A stretch of 64,000 nt of DNA from assembly GCA_050486225.1 (NCBI GenBank), contig JBJHCV010000010.1, forward strand, positions 29,567 to 93,566, written 5' to 3'. This document shows positions 1 through 9,073 of the stretch, piece after piece. This stretch comes from JBBDIX01 sp050486225. Lineage in GTDB: Bacteria; Actinomycetota; Nitriliruptoria; Nitriliruptorales; Nitriliruptoraceae. Under the pieces are notes generated by a model. It ran no database searches. It saw only the letters and a program-made list of their open reading frames with translations, and was not told the origin of the DNA. Within the stretch, counting starts at the first letter, position 1; each line of letters starts with the position of its first letter. The translations under genes and the position numbers were made by a program.

Positions 1-762
1 GCCGGAGCCCCCTGCCTCCTCGAACACCGGGATGAGCACCACCTCGTTGCGCAGGAGCGCGAAGTCGGGCTCACCGCAGTCACCGGGGGTGGACACGCCG
101 GGCTTCCCGGGCGTCTGGTCGTCCTCGATCGACGCACTGGCCAGGCACAGTCCGTCGTCGGTGCTGAGCCAGCCGAAACCGCCGGGGATCGAGTGTCCGG
201 ACGGACTGACACACGACGTCCCGGAGTCGGCGAGGTAGTAGACGGTCTGCTCGACCTCCAGCGACGGGATGCCGCCGCCGGTGTGCTGGGCGAAGGTGCA
301 CCACGACATCGCCAGCGGGAAGTTCCCGCCGGCGTTCGCGATGCCGCCCCACTCGGCGGCGGACCGGGCCGACACGGCCGTCTCGTCCACCCCGATCATC
401 GGCGCGAGGAAGTGACGGATCGCGGTGCCACCGTCAGCGGTCCGGGTGCTCAGCGTCACGTCCACGCGCTGACCGTCGAGGTCGACGGCGTCGACCGCCG
501 CGCTGCCGTCGTTCGCGTTGGCGTCTGCGAACGACTGGGCGGTGTCGTCGACGTCGCCGCAGTCCCCGCCGGCGCACTGGAACGCGATGGCGAGCGCTGC
601 GGCGTCGGCACCGTTCTGCAGCTGGCGCCGTTCGACGTGGACGGCCCCGACGTCGACGACGACGGCGGCCATGCCGATCATCACGACCATCGTCACCGCG
701 GCGATGACGGCGATGGCGCCGTCCTCACCTCGGCCCCGACGACGGGTCGTGTCAGCCTCCAC
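1..762 (-). CDS. TadG-like Flp pilus-assembly protein (partial, runs off left edge)
   Basis: The minus-strand frame opens at a GTG at 762 and stays open to base 1 (254 codons, 3' end outside the window). After a short basic head there is a single hydrophobic segment at about residues 16-40, followed by the sequence VHVERRQLQNGADAAALA, which is typical of the TadG/Flp-assembly N-terminal domain. The rest looks extracytoplasmic, with paired cysteines. The start overlaps the end of the upstream tadE-like gene by 11 nt, so translation is probably coupled. TadG-like proteins are minor-pilin-like parts of the tight-adherence (Tad) pilus; whether the missing C-terminus has a VWA domain cannot be seen. 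Confidence 0.85.
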   Translation of the reverse strand, partial: MEADTTRRRGRGEDGAIAVIAAVTMVVMIGMAAVVVDVGAVHVERRQLQNGADAAALAIAFQCAGGDCGDVDDTAQSFADANANDGSAAVDAVDLDGQRVDVTLSTRTADGGTAIRHFLAPMIGVDETAVSARSAAEWGGIANAGGNFPLAMSWCTFAQHTGGGIPSLEVEQTVYYLADSGTSCVSPSGHSIPGGFGWLSTDDGLCLASASIEDDQTPGKPGVSTPGDCGEPDFALLRNEVVLIPVFEEAGGSG

Positions 763-1141
763 AGCGCATCACCCCGATCCCGGTGAGCGTGATGTCGGGG
801 GCGAACGCCCCCGTGATGAACACCATCGGGTACTCGATCACCACGGTCACGTCGATCCCCGGAGCACACTGCTCCGGGGTGACGACGACCAGGTCCTCGT
901 CCACGGGCGGGACGAGCGACGCCGCGGCGTTCCTTGCGGTGGACACCGCGGCGTCGACGTCGTTGTCGATGGCCATGACCCGCACGGCCTCACGCGCAGC
1001 CGCCGAGACGCTCAGCTGCGCGTGGTACGCGCGCCCGAACTCGACGATGCCGAGCAGGAGCAGGAGCAGCACCGGGACGATCAGTGCGAACTCCACGGCT
1101 GCGGCACCGCGGTCCGAGCGGTCACGGCCGGAGGCGGTCAC
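752..1141 (-). CDS. TadE-like pilus-assembly protein
   Basis: A 129-residue protein beginning at GTG 1141. The N-terminus reads RGAAAVEFALIVPVLLLLL, the TadE signature: a basic head, a conserved glutamate five residues into a hydrophobic stretch, then one membrane span (about residues 13-36). The next part, QLSVSAAAREAVRVMAI, matches the usual TadE continuation. TadE-family proteins are pseudopilins of the Flp/Tad system, processed by a TadV-type prepilin peptidase. The gene lies between a Flp pilin gene (31 nt upstream) and tadG (overlapping by 11 nt), which supports one operon. No peptidase or TadA ATPase gene is visible. Confidence 0.88.
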   Translation of the reverse strand: MTASGRDRSDRGAAAVEFALIVPVLLLLLLGIVEFGRAYHAQLSVSAAAREAVRVMAIDNDVDAAVSTARNAAASLVPPVDEDLVVVTPEQCAPGIDVTVVIEYPMVFITGAFAPDITLTGIGVMRCGG

Positions 1142-1171
1142 CCGGATCTCCGGCCGACCACGCGAGGTCGA

Positions 1172-1393
1172 CTACTCGTCACCACCGCCGGCACCCGGGA
1201 TGTCGATCGCGTCGAGCGCGCCGGACACCGCGTTGAACATGTCCGACAGGCTGCCGCCCACGGCCATGACGGCACCGATGATGACGACGGCGATGAGGCC
1301 GACGAGCAGGCCGTACTCCACGGCGGATGCCCCCTCCTCGTCACGTGAGAGACGAGACTGGAGAGCGTTGATTCCCAGACGAAGTGCCAACAT
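1172..1393 (-). CDS. Flp/Fap-type class IVb pilin
   Basis: A 73-residue pilin precursor. The ATG at 1393 follows a strong AAGGAG ribosome site (1400-1405). The short leader ends in EEG, followed by ASAVEYGLLVGLIAVVIIGA: the class IVb arrangement with cleavage after glycine, Glu at +5, Tyr at +6 and a hydrophobic polymerisation helix. It is the major subunit of a tight-adherence fibre and is the first gene of the minus-strand flp - tadE - tadG cluster. The frame continues upstream without a stop, but that extension has no pilin character. Confidence 0.92.
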   Translation of the reverse strand: MLALRLGINALQSRLSRDEEGASAVEYGLLVGLIAVVIIGAVMAVGGSLSDMFNAVSGALDAIDIPGAGGGDE

Positions 1394-1562
1394 GATCCAC
1401 TCCTTGCGGATGAACTGGGCGACGCCCTGTGCCTCACCCGAAGGGTCAGGATGCGGGAGCGGCCGACTCGGATCATCGGGAGAATTGCGGATCTCGGACG
1501 ACCGACCGAGATGGCGACCAGCGGGCGCGGGCGTCGGCGAACCGACGCGCGGAGGGGCGCGG

Positions 1563-3068
1563 GTGACCAGCGGGCGAGACACCGACGAACGCGGCACCAG
1601 CGGGCGTGTCTCGTCGACGCGACGGTCCCGGCTCGGACGTCTGCTCGGGCCGGCCGCCGCCGTGCTCGTGCACCAGTACCTCGCGACGACCGAACTGTCC
1701 GCCGCCGGGGCGATGACCGGCGCCGTGACCGCCTGGATGGCGGTCTGGTGGGTCACCGAGGCGGTGCCGCTCGCGATCACGTCGCTGCTGCCGGTGGCAC
1801 TGTTCCCCGTACTCGGTGTCGCCGACGTCGAGGAGGCGACTCGGCCCTACGCGAGCAGCATCATCTTCCTGTTCGCCGGCGGGTTCCTGCTCGCGCAGGC
1901 GGTGCAGCGATGGAACCTGCACCGCCGGATCGCGCTGCACGTGGTGCTCGCGTCCGGCACGAGCCCCAGGCGCATCATCGGCGGATTCATGGTCGCGACG
2001 GGCCTGCTGTCGATGTGGGTGAGCAACACCGCCACGGTGGTGATGATGCTGCCCATCGGGCTGTCCGTCCTCGCACTGACCAGTGACGAAGAGTCGGACG
2101 GCGACGGCCCCTTCGATGCTCGGCGCCAGCCGTTCGCCACCGCTCTGATGCTCGCGATCGCGTACTCGGCGAGCATCGGGTCGGTCGCCACACTGATCGG
2201 TACCCCGCCCAACGGCATCCTCGCGGGGCATCTCGCCCAACGTGGCACGCCCATCGGATTCGGACAGTGGATGCTGCTCGGGGTCCCGATCGCCGTGGTG
2301 TTCATGGTGATCGCGTGGGTGCTGCTCACCCGGGTGCTGTTCCGCATCGACGGCCGACCCCTGCCCGGAGGGCGCCAGCCGATCCGCGCCCAACTCGACG
2401 GCATGGGGCCCGTGAGCCGCAGCGAACGCCGTGTCGCGATGGTGTTCGTCGCGATGGCCGTGGGCTGGATGGCCCGGCCCGCGATCGCGGCGATTCCCGG
2501 GCTCGGTGGCATCGACGACTCGACGATCGCCATGACCGGCGCCATCGCACTGTTCATGCTGCCGGCCGGCGGGAGGCGGTGGGTCATGCTGCTCGACTGG
2601 CCCCACGCAAGACGGATCCCGTGGGACATCCTCGTGCTGTTCGGTGGCGGACTGAGCCTCGCGGCCGCGATCGACCGCAACGGCCTGGCCAGCTACGTCG
2701 GGAACCGGGTCGGCGGCCTGCACACCCTGCACGTCGTCGCCCTGATCGCCGTGGTCGCCACGATGGTGGTGTTCCTCACGGAGATCACGAGCAACACCGC
2801 CACCGCCGCCGTGCTCATCCCCACGCTGGCCGGAGCCGCGGTCGCGATGGGCCTCGATCCGCTGCTGCTCGTCGTGCCGACGACACTGGTGGCCACGTTC
2901 GCCTTCATGCTCCCGGTGGCCACGCCACCCAACGCCATCGTGTTCGGCTCGGGACGTGTGACCGTCGCGGACATGGCTCGCGCCGGGATCCTGTTGAACC
3001 TCGTCGGGGTCGCCCTGTCGACCGCGGCGATGGTGTGGCTCGCGCCGCACGTGCTCACCCGCTGGTGA
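1563..3068 (+). CDS. SLC13/DASS-family anion (dicarboxylate/sulfate) transporter
   Basis: A 501-residue polytopic membrane protein. I start it at GTG 1563 because GGAGGGG lies just upstream (1551-1557); the frame extends far further upstream, but only as a shadow of the pilus genes. The paired DASS signatures are present: an SNT motif in VSNTATVVMMLP with GTPPNGI, and a second set in TSNTATAAVLIP with TPPNAIVFG. These form the substrate and sodium sites of the two inverted halves. About 11 hydrophobic segments are predicted. Known members carry C4-dicarboxylates, citrate or sulfate with Na+; substrate cannot be assigned here. It is divergent from the flp operon, and the sulfurtransferase gene 54 nt downstream leaves sulfate possible. 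Confidence 0.88.
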   Translation: MTSGRDTDERGTSGRVSSTRRSRLGRLLGPAAAVLVHQYLATTELSAAGAMTGAVTAWMAVWWVTEAVPLAITSLLPVALFPVLGVADVEEATRPYASSIIFLFAGGFLLAQAVQRWNLHRRIALHVVLASGTSPRRIIGGFMVATGLLSMWVSNTATVVMMLPIGLSVLALTSDEESDGDGPFDARRQPFATALMLAIAYSASIGSVATLIGTPPNGILAGHLAQRGTPIGFGQWMLLGVPIAVVFMVIAWVLLTRVLFRIDGRPLPGGRQPIRAQLDGMGPVSRSERRVAMVFVAMAVGWMARPAIAAIPGLGGIDDSTIAMTGAIALFMLPAGGRRWVMLLDWPHARRIPWDILVLFGGGLSLAAAIDRNGLASYVGNRVGGLHTLHVVALIAVVATMVVFLTEITSNTATAAVLIPTLAGAAVAMGLDPLLLVVPTTLVATFAFMLPVATPPNAIVFGSGRVTVADMARAGILLNLVGVALSTAAMVWLAPHVLTRW

Positions 3069-3122
3069 AGCACGCCCGCGTGCGCACTAGCGTCCCGGTC
3101 GCAGCCGACTCGAGGAACGTCG

Positions 3123-3929
3123 ATGCCCACTCCCGGCCACCTGGTCTCCGCCGACTGGCTCCGTGAACACCTGGACGATGCCGACGTGCAGGTCGTCGAC
3201 TGCCGGTTCGACCTGTTCGACGAGGATGCCGGACAGCGCGCATGGCTCGAGGGCCACGTGCCCGGTGCGTCCTTCCTGTCCCTGAAGCACGACCTGTCGG
3301 GTGACCCCGGCGACAACATGAACGGCCGGCATCCGCTGCCGACGGCCGCAGACCTACAGGCATCGGCACGGCGGGCCGGCATCGGTCGCCAGACCCACGT
3401 GGTGGCGTACGACGACCGGATGAGCGGCGGTGCCGCACGCCTGTGGTGGCTGCTTCGCCACTTCGGCCACGATGCCGTGTCGGTGCTCGACGGCGGGCTC
3501 GAGGCGTGGGGCGGCCCGCTGGAGACAGGCGAACACCGGCCCGATCCGGGAGACGTCGTGCTCGGCGAGGCGGCGGACGACGTCGTCGACGCCGACACCC
3601 TGCTCGCGCTGCACGCCTCCGAGTCGCCGCCGGTCATCATCGACGCGCGGGGACCGACGCGCTACCGCGGCGAGGAGGAACCCATCGACCCGGTCGCCGG
3701 GCACATCCCGGGCGCGGTCAACCTGCCGTCGTTCGAGGCGTTCCCGCCACCGGCCGACGTCGTCGAGGCGTCCGAGGACATCGTCGTGTACTGCGGGTCG
3801 GGGGTCACGGCAACCACCGTGCTGCTCAGTCTGGCTGCCGCAGGGCGTGAGGATGCGCGTCTCTACCCGGGTTCGTGGAGCGAGTGGAGCCGACGCGGAC
3901 TGCCGGTGGCCACGGGCGACGAGGGCTGA
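3123..3929 (+). CDS. sseA: Two-domain rhodanese, thiosulfate/3-mercaptopyruvate sulfurtransferase
   Basis: A 268-residue cytoplasmic protein with GAGGAA at 3111-3116 before ATG 3123. It has tandem rhodanese domains. The N-terminal one (about 8-130) lacks a cysteine at the active position and holds the structural motif LVSADWL with VDCRFDL. The C-terminal one (about 145-265) has the catalytic loop CGSGVT with the persulfide-forming Cys224. The CGSGVT loop fits mercaptopyruvate-type enzymes, though thiosulfate as donor cannot be excluded. Length is normal for SseA. It shares the strand with the persulfide dioxygenase further on, separated by a minus-strand gene. Confidence 0.9.
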   Translation: MPTPGHLVSADWLREHLDDADVQVVDCRFDLFDEDAGQRAWLEGHVPGASFLSLKHDLSGDPGDNMNGRHPLPTAADLQASARRAGIGRQTHVVAYDDRMSGGAARLWWLLRHFGHDAVSVLDGGLEAWGGPLETGEHRPDPGDVVLGEAADDVVDADTLLALHASESPPVIIDARGPTRYRGEEEPIDPVAGHIPGAVNLPSFEAFPPPADVVEASEDIVVYCGSGVTATTVLLSLAAAGREDARLYPGSWSEWSRRGLPVATGDEG

Positions 3930-3956
3930 CCGCGCACGGCTGGATCGACCAGATCC

Positions 3957-5189
3957 TCAGGTCGCCGGAGGACCCACGAAGCTGTCGATCGAGCCGGGGA
4001 ACAGCGACTCGATGACCCGCATCCGGTGCACGTCGTTGGTGCCGTCCAGGTGCAGGAACAGGGTCGCGTCCCGCAGGTGACGCTCGACACCTGCCTCACG
4101 CATGACACCCAGTCCCCCGTGGATCTCGACGGCCTGACGCGCGACCTCGAAGGCGGTCTCCGCGGCCGCGACCTTGGCCATGTCGCGCAGCACGCGCCGG
4201 TCCGAGGTCTGCTCGTCGATGGCTCGCGCTGCACGGTGGACGAGTGAGCGGGTCGACTCGATGCGGATCGCCATGTCCGCGATCCGCAGGGCGATCGCCT
4301 GGTGCCCGATGATCGGCCGACGACCCTGCACACGGTGCTGGGCGAACTCCACGGCGTCCTCGAACGCCGCCTGCGCGAGTCCGAGCGCCTGCGCGGCGAT
4401 GATCACCTTGCTCGCGGGGAACTGGCGCGCCGAGGTGCCGGCGGCGGTGTCCCGCACGATCAGGTGGTCCTCGGGGACCCGACAGTCGTCGAGGATGAGC
4501 TCGGCATTGTTGAACATTCGGCCGCCCATCTTCTCGTGGACGTCGCCGACGGTGAACCCGGGAGCCCCTCGGGGCACGAGGAAGCTGCTGGTGCCCTCGC
4601 TGGGCCGGGCGCCCGGCGTGGTCGTGGCGTACACCACGTACGCGGCCGAGTCCGGGCCGTTGGTGATGAACTGCTTGCGGCCGTTGATGACCCATTCGCC
4701 GTCGCGCAGTTCAGCGCGAGTGCGCATCGCGACGTCCGGGTGGTCGACGCCGAGCCACCGGTCCGACGATCCCTGGGGCTCGGTCGAACAGTGGGAGAAC
4801 ACCGTCCGCGGGTCGTCGAGGTACCGCTGGATCCACACGTCACGGACCGCCGGTGCCGCGAGCTGGTCGATGATCGTGCCGACCTTCCACCCCTGCAGCA
4901 GGATGTCGATGAGCGATGCCTCGCCGCGCGCGAGTTCCTCGGAGATCGCCGCGTAGCCAAGCGCGGAGGGTGGCTGGGCCGCGTCGGTGAACAGACCGAG
5001 GGTGCGCAGACCCTGACGGTCCGCCTCCTCGATGAGGTCCCACGGGACACGCTGCTCCGGCGGGGCCTGCCACTCCTCGTCGCGGCGTGCACGGATCGCC
5101 GGGGTGACGTGCTCGTCGACGAACTGCTTCGCGCGCCGTGCCCACTGGCGCTCCTCGTCCCCGAGCTGCTCCCACCGCGATTCGGTCAT
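3957..5189 (-). CDS. Acyl-CoA dehydrogenase
   Basis: A 410-residue flavoenzyme starting at ATG 5189 (MTESRWEQL). An in-frame upstream extension is rejected because it would run through the divergent promoter region. Visible family features are the middle-domain stretch VINGRKQFITNGPDSAAYV, the helical segment with a HRVQGRRPIIGHQ-like motif, and the C-terminal IHGGLGVMREAGVERHLRDA followed by DGTNDVHR, which binds FAD/CoA. It oxidises acyl-CoA thioesters to enoyl-CoA; chain-length preference and the catalytic glutamate cannot be assigned by eye. It is monocistronic on the minus strand and divergent from the persulfide dioxygenase-gntR operon, whose palindrome could also affect it. Confidence 0.88.
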   Translation of the reverse strand: MTESRWEQLGDEERQWARRAKQFVDEHVTPAIRARRDEEWQAPPEQRVPWDLIEEADRQGLRTLGLFTDAAQPPSALGYAAISEELARGEASLIDILLQGWKVGTIIDQLAAPAVRDVWIQRYLDDPRTVFSHCSTEPQGSSDRWLGVDHPDVAMRTRAELRDGEWVINGRKQFITNGPDSAAYVVYATTTPGARPSEGTSSFLVPRGAPGFTVGDVHEKMGGRMFNNAELILDDCRVPEDHLIVRDTAAGTSARQFPASKVIIAAQALGLAQAAFEDAVEFAQHRVQGRRPIIGHQAIALRIADMAIRIESTRSLVHRAARAIDEQTSDRRVLRDMAKVAAAETAFEVARQAVEIHGGLGVMREAGVERHLRDATLFLHLDGTNDVHRMRVIESLFPGSIDSFVGPPAT

Positions 5190-5301
5190 GTCCGACGCTC
5201 CTCGGTCCTGCGGTCCGGGCCCACGCCGGACGGCCCGGCGAGCGTAACGGGACGCGGTCACGCCTCTGCAACGCGTCCCTGCGCATGGTCCCGCGCGCCG
5301 G

Positions 5302-5330
5302 TTGCCTCGCGGCCTGAATGTACGTACATT
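5302..5330 (+). promoter_or_regulatory. Promoter with perfect 14-bp palindrome over the -10 box
   Basis: TTGCCT (5302-5307), a 17-bp spacer and TACATT (5325-5330) form a plausible promoter for the gene starting at 5377. The perfect palindrome AATGTACGTACATT (5317-5330) ends exactly on the -10 box, a typical repressor site. The GntR regulator co-transcribed downstream is the obvious candidate ligand-controlled repressor, but this is inferred from position only. No transcription start is known. Confidence 0.55.
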
Positions 5331-5376
5331 TCGCCGGAGTGGCTGGCCGGTCACCGACACGACACGCGAGGTCGAC

Positions 5377-6768
5377 ATGGACATCATCACGATCGAGACC
5401 CCGTCACTGGGTGACCGCAGCTACCTCGTCACCGACGGTTCCGTCGCGGTCGTCATCGACCCTCAGCGCGACATCGACCGGGTGCTCGCACTCGTCGAGG
5501 AGCACGGCGTCGAGGTCACCCACGTGCTCGAGACCCACAGCCACAACGACTACGTCACGGGCGGCTTCGAACTTGCCCGCACGACGGGCGCCACCTACGT
5601 CATGGCCGCCGCCGAGGAGGCGTTCTTCGACTTCCACGGCGTGTCCGACGGCGACGAGCTCTCCGTCGGCGGGCTGACCGTCCGAGTACTGGAGACCCCG
5701 GGACACACGCCGACCCACGTGTCCTACGTCGTCTCCGACGGATCCCGCCAGGCGGTGTTCACCGGGGGCTCGCTGCTGTACGGATCGGTGGGACGCACGG
5801 ACCTGATCTCCCGTGCCGCGCGGGAGCAGCTGACCCGTCACCAGCACGCCACGGCCCACCGACTGGCCGCCGACCTGCCCGACGACACGCTGGTGCTGCC
5901 CACCCACGGGTTCGGAAGCTTCTGTTCGTCGGCGGCCGCGGACGAACACACGAGCAGTGTCGACCCGCGACTCGGGGTCGAGGTGTCCACCATCGGCGAG
6001 CAGAAGCGCGCCAACGTCGCGCTGACCATCACCGACGAGGACGAGTTCGTCGAGGTGCTGCTCGGCGGTCTGGACGCCTACCCCCGCTACTACGCCCACA
6101 TGTCCCCACGCAACCGCCTCGGCCCCGGACCGGTGGACCTGTCCCCCGCCGTCGAGGCCGACCCCACGGAGATCGCGGCGCGGATCCATGCCGGCGAGTG
6201 GGTCGTGGACCTGCGCCACCGCACGGCGTTCGCCTCCGGACACGTCACGGGGACCGTCAACGTCGAGGTCGGCAACTCGTTCATCACCTACCTCGCCTGG
6301 CTCGTGCCGTGGGGGGTGCCGGTGACGCTCGTCGGTGACACCCAGGAGGAGGTGTCGGAGGCGCAGCGGCAACTGGTGCGTGTGGGCATCGACCGCCCGG
6401 CCGCGCAGGGCGTCGGGGGGATCGACACGTGGGGCGCCGGCAGCGACCGCAGCACGTACCGGATCAGCGACCTCGACGGGCTGTCCGAACGCCTGTCGAA
6501 CGGGGCGCCCCCGCACGTGCTCGACGTCCGCCGCAACGACGAACGGGGGCGTGGTGGGATCGCCGGATCCCTGCACGTCCCGATCCACGAACTCGAACGT
6601 CGCATGCACGAGATCCCGGCGGACGGCGAGGTGTGGGTCTACTGCGCCTCGGGGTACCGGGCGTCGATCGCCGCGTCACTGCTCACGCGTGCCGGGCGCA
6701 CCCCGGTCCTGATCGACGACCAGGACCAGCGGATCTTCGAACTCGGCTTCGAACTGACGACCGCGTGA
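5377..6768 (+). CDS. MBL-fold persulfide dioxygenase-like protein with two rhodanese domains
   Basis: A 463-residue protein; ATG 5377 is preceded by GAGGT at 5368-5372. Residues 1-250 are a metallo-beta-lactamase fold of the ETHE1/persulfide-dioxygenase type (THSHNDYVTGG iron-site loop, ETPGHTPTHVSY, FTGGSLL, LPTHGFGSFC). Residues about 258-350 form a rhodanese-like domain whose active cysteine is absent (loop LVGDTQEE). Residues about 370-463 form a second rhodanese domain with an intact loop, YCASGYRA, nucleophile Cys423. The layout resembles CstB-like enzymes that oxidise glutathione or bacillithiol persulfide and pass on sulfane sulfur. It lies 4 nt before a GntR gene, suggesting a sulfide-responsive operon. 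Confidence 0.87.
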   Translation: MDIITIETPSLGDRSYLVTDGSVAVVIDPQRDIDRVLALVEEHGVEVTHVLETHSHNDYVTGGFELARTTGATYVMAAAEEAFFDFHGVSDGDELSVGGLTVRVLETPGHTPTHVSYVVSDGSRQAVFTGGSLLYGSVGRTDLISRAAREQLTRHQHATAHRLAADLPDDTLVLPTHGFGSFCSSAAADEHTSSVDPRLGVEVSTIGEQKRANVALTITDEDEFVEVLLGGLDAYPRYYAHMSPRNRLGPGPVDLSPAVEADPTEIAARIHAGEWVVDLRHRTAFASGHVTGTVNVEVGNSFITYLAWLVPWGVPVTLVGDTQEEVSEAQRQLVRVGIDRPAAQGVGGIDTWGAGSDRSTYRISDLDGLSERLSNGAPPHVLDVRRNDERGRGGIAGSLHVPIHELERRMHEIPADGEVWVYCASGYRASIAASLLTRAGRTPVLIDDQDQRIFELGFELTTA

Positions 6769-6772
6769 ACCG

Positions 6773-7498
6773 ATGACGGTGTCGATCGACGGAGACGGGC
6801 CCCTGTGGCAGCAGGTGCTCGACGACCTGGAGCGCCGGATCTCCTCGGGTGACATCCAGGGCCGGTTCCCGACGGACCGTGAACTGACCGAGCACTACGG
6901 GGTCAGTCGCCACACCGTCCGCGAGGCCGTACGGCGCCTGCACGCCCGCGGCCTCGTCGACCGGTACCGCGGTCGCGGCAGCTTCCTGAACGACGCCCGG
7001 CTGACCCAGCCGCTGGGAGGCCTGTACAGCCTCTTCCGCGCAGTCGAGGCGCGGGGCATCGAGCAGCGCTCCGAGGTGCTGCACCGGGGCCATGCGGTCG
7101 ACGCCGCCGCCGCCGAACGGCTCGGGCTCGACCCACGCACGCCACTGTTCCGCCTCGAACGGCTCCGGCACGCCGGCGACGAACCGCTCGCGCTCGACGT
7201 CGTGTGGCTGCCGCGCGACGTCGGCGCCCACCTCGTCGACGCGGACCTGACCCGCACGGCCCTGTACGACGAACTGTGGTCCCGTGCAGGCATCCGGATC
7301 ACCGCGGTCGACGAGGCACTGGAACCGCAGGTCCCCGACGACGACCTTCGCGACCTGCTCGGCCTCACACCCGACGAGGCGATCCTTCGCGTCGACCGCG
7401 TCGGGTGGAGCGGCGAGCGCCCGATCGAGTCCCGGACGACGCTGATCCGTGGTCAGCGATTCCTCTACACCAGTTCGTGGCGCGACGAGCACGCGTGA
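6773..7498 (+). CDS. GntR-family regulator, HutC subfamily (UTRA domain)
   Basis: A 241-residue regulator. Residues 10-75 are the GntR winged helix (LWQQVLDDLERRISSGDI, FPTDRELTEHYGVSRHTVREAVRRL). Residues about 95-235 form a UTRA effector domain with the usual ending of TTLIRGQRFLYTSSW type. The start codon follows the previous stop by 4 nt, so it is translationally tied to the persulfide dioxygenase gene. This unusual partnership suggests that it controls the operon, possibly through the palindrome at 5317-5330. The effector cannot be predicted; HutC-type domains usually bind small organic metabolites. Confidence 0.88.
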   Translation: MTVSIDGDGPLWQQVLDDLERRISSGDIQGRFPTDRELTEHYGVSRHTVREAVRRLHARGLVDRYRGRGSFLNDARLTQPLGGLYSLFRAVEARGIEQRSEVLHRGHAVDAAAAERLGLDPRTPLFRLERLRHAGDEPLALDVVWLPRDVGAHLVDADLTRTALYDELWSRAGIRITAVDEALEPQVPDDDLRDLLGLTPDEAILRVDRVGWSGERPIESRTTLIRGQRFLYTSSWRDEHA

Positions 7499-7528
7499 GC
7501 GCCCACCGCCGGGGGTGGCGGCGGGCGC
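7499..7528. terminator. Bidirectional terminator hairpin between gntR and agcS
   Basis: Arms 7499-7510 (GCGCCCACCGCC) and 7517-7528 (GGCGGCGGGCGC) pair over 12 positions with one mismatch around a 6-nt G/T loop. The hairpin directly follows the gntR stop and faces the end of the convergent symporter gene. There is no T tract, as is common in high-GC actinobacteria. Confidence 0.55.
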
Positions 7529-7564
7529 CCACCGACCTCAGGGGCCGGCTTCGCGGTCGCCGGG

Positions 7565-8962
7565 TCAGTCCCCCGGCGGGCTGGTCGGTGGTGGCGCGTC
7601 CTTCGCGACCATCTCCTTCCAGTTCGGGTCCGCGAAGAACTCGCGGGTCTCGCGCACGATCAGCCCGGACAGGAGCACCAGACCGATCAGGTTCGGCAGT
7701 GCCATCAGACCGTTGAGGATGTCCGCGAACGTCCACACGATCTCCAGCTCCTGCACGGCGCCGACGAAGATCGCGGCGACGAACAGGAGGCGGTACGGCG
7801 TCACGGCGACGCGCCCGAACAGGCGGTCCACGTTGCGTTCGCCGTAGTACGCCCAACCGAGCAGGGTCGAGAAGGCGAAGAACGCCACCCCGAGCGTCAC
7901 GATGATGCCGCCCCACTCGCCGGGCAACCCGTCACTGAACGCGAGTCGCGTCAGCACCGCACCGGTCTCGCCGGACGTCCAGGCCCCGGTGACCACGATC
8001 GCCAGACCCGTGAACGAGACCACCACGATCGTGTCGAGGAACGTCTGGGTCATCGACACCATCGCCTGCCGGACCGGGTTGGAGGTCTGCGCCGCAGCGG
8101 CGGCGATGCCGCCCGTGCCCAGACCGGACTCGTTGGAGAAGATGCCTCGCGCGACACCGAAGCGGATGGCGAGCGCGAGCGTCGAGCCCGCGAAGCCGCC
8201 TGTGGCAGCGGTTCCCGTGAAGGCGTCGGTGAAGATCATCGCGAGCGCAGCCGGCAGTTCGGTGATGTTCACCGCGATGACCCAGGTCGCACCGAGGATG
8301 TAGAGCACCACCATCATCGGGACGAAGAACGCGGTGAAGCGACCGATCGCCCGGATGCCTCCGAGGATGACGACCCCTGCCCCGACGGTGAGCACCAGAC
8401 CCGTGATCCAGGTCTCGACACCGAACTCGGCCCGGATCGACGCCGCGACGGTGTTCGACTGGACCATGTTGCCGATCCCGAACGCGGCGATCGCCGCGAA
8501 GATCGCGAACGTCACGCCGAGGAACGTCCCGAAGGGACCCTTGATCCCTTCGGAGAGGTAGAACTGCGGACCACCCGACTGTTCTCCCTTTGCGTCGACA
8601 CGGCGGAAGCGCACACCGAGGAATGCCTCGGAGTACTTGGTCGCCATGCCCACGAGTCCGGTGATCCACATCCACACCAGCGCGCCCGGGCCACCGAGGA
8701 AGATGGCCGTCGCGACACCCGCGATGTTGCCGACACCCACGGTCGCCGCCAGCGCGACCGACAGTGCCTGGAAGTGCGAGATGTCACCCTCGGCTCCCTC
8801 CTCCTTCCTGCGCACCAACCCGAGCCACAGCGCGTAGCCGAGCCGGCGGAACTGCAGCGCCTTCAGCACGACGGTCAGGTACAGACCGGTCAGCAACAAC
8901 AGGGGGATGAGCAGGAGCGGCCCCCACACGACGTCGGCAATGCTGCCGAGCAGATCTCCCAT
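7565..8962 (-). CDS. Alanine/glycine:cation symporter (AGCS family)
   Basis: A 465-residue membrane protein starting at ATG 8962, with GGCGGAG just upstream. The open frame continues to 9931, but that part overlaps the divergent kinase gene and is not protein-like. Family hallmarks are VALAATVGVGNIAGVATAIFLGGPGA, WITGLVGMATKYSEAFLGVRFR and the late segment GIFSNESGLGTGG. There are about 11 membrane spans. AGCS carriers import alanine, glycine or related small amino acids with Na+. It is monocistronic and divergent from the GAF kinase. Confidence 0.9.
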   Translation of the reverse strand: MGDLLGSIADVVWGPLLLIPLLLLTGLYLTVVLKALQFRRLGYALWLGLVRRKEEGAEGDISHFQALSVALAATVGVGNIAGVATAIFLGGPGALVWMWITGLVGMATKYSEAFLGVRFRRVDAKGEQSGGPQFYLSEGIKGPFGTFLGVTFAIFAAIAAFGIGNMVQSNTVAASIRAEFGVETWITGLVLTVGAGVVILGGIRAIGRFTAFFVPMMVVLYILGATWVIAVNITELPAALAMIFTDAFTGTAATGGFAGSTLALAIRFGVARGIFSNESGLGTGGIAAAAAQTSNPVRQAMVSMTQTFLDTIVVVSFTGLAIVVTGAWTSGETGAVLTRLAFSDGLPGEWGGIIVTLGVAFFAFSTLLGWAYYGERNVDRLFGRVAVTPYRLLFVAAIFVGAVQELEIVWTFADILNGLMALPNLIGLVLLSGLIVRETREFFADPNWKEMVAKDAPPPTSPPGD

Positions 8963-9073
8963 TGCTCCGCCTCTCTCGATGCCCGGCCCGCACCTGTCGA
9001 CGCCGGGCGACGTCGCAGCATGCGACGCAGCGGGCAACGCTAGACCTGTGACGACCCCGCGACAACGAGTAAC

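Noticed and set aside
783..1562. Upstream extension of the SLC13 transporter frame (up to 761 aa)
   Set aside because: It runs antisense through the tadE and flp genes, has low-complexity composition, and a good ribosome site precedes GTG 1563.
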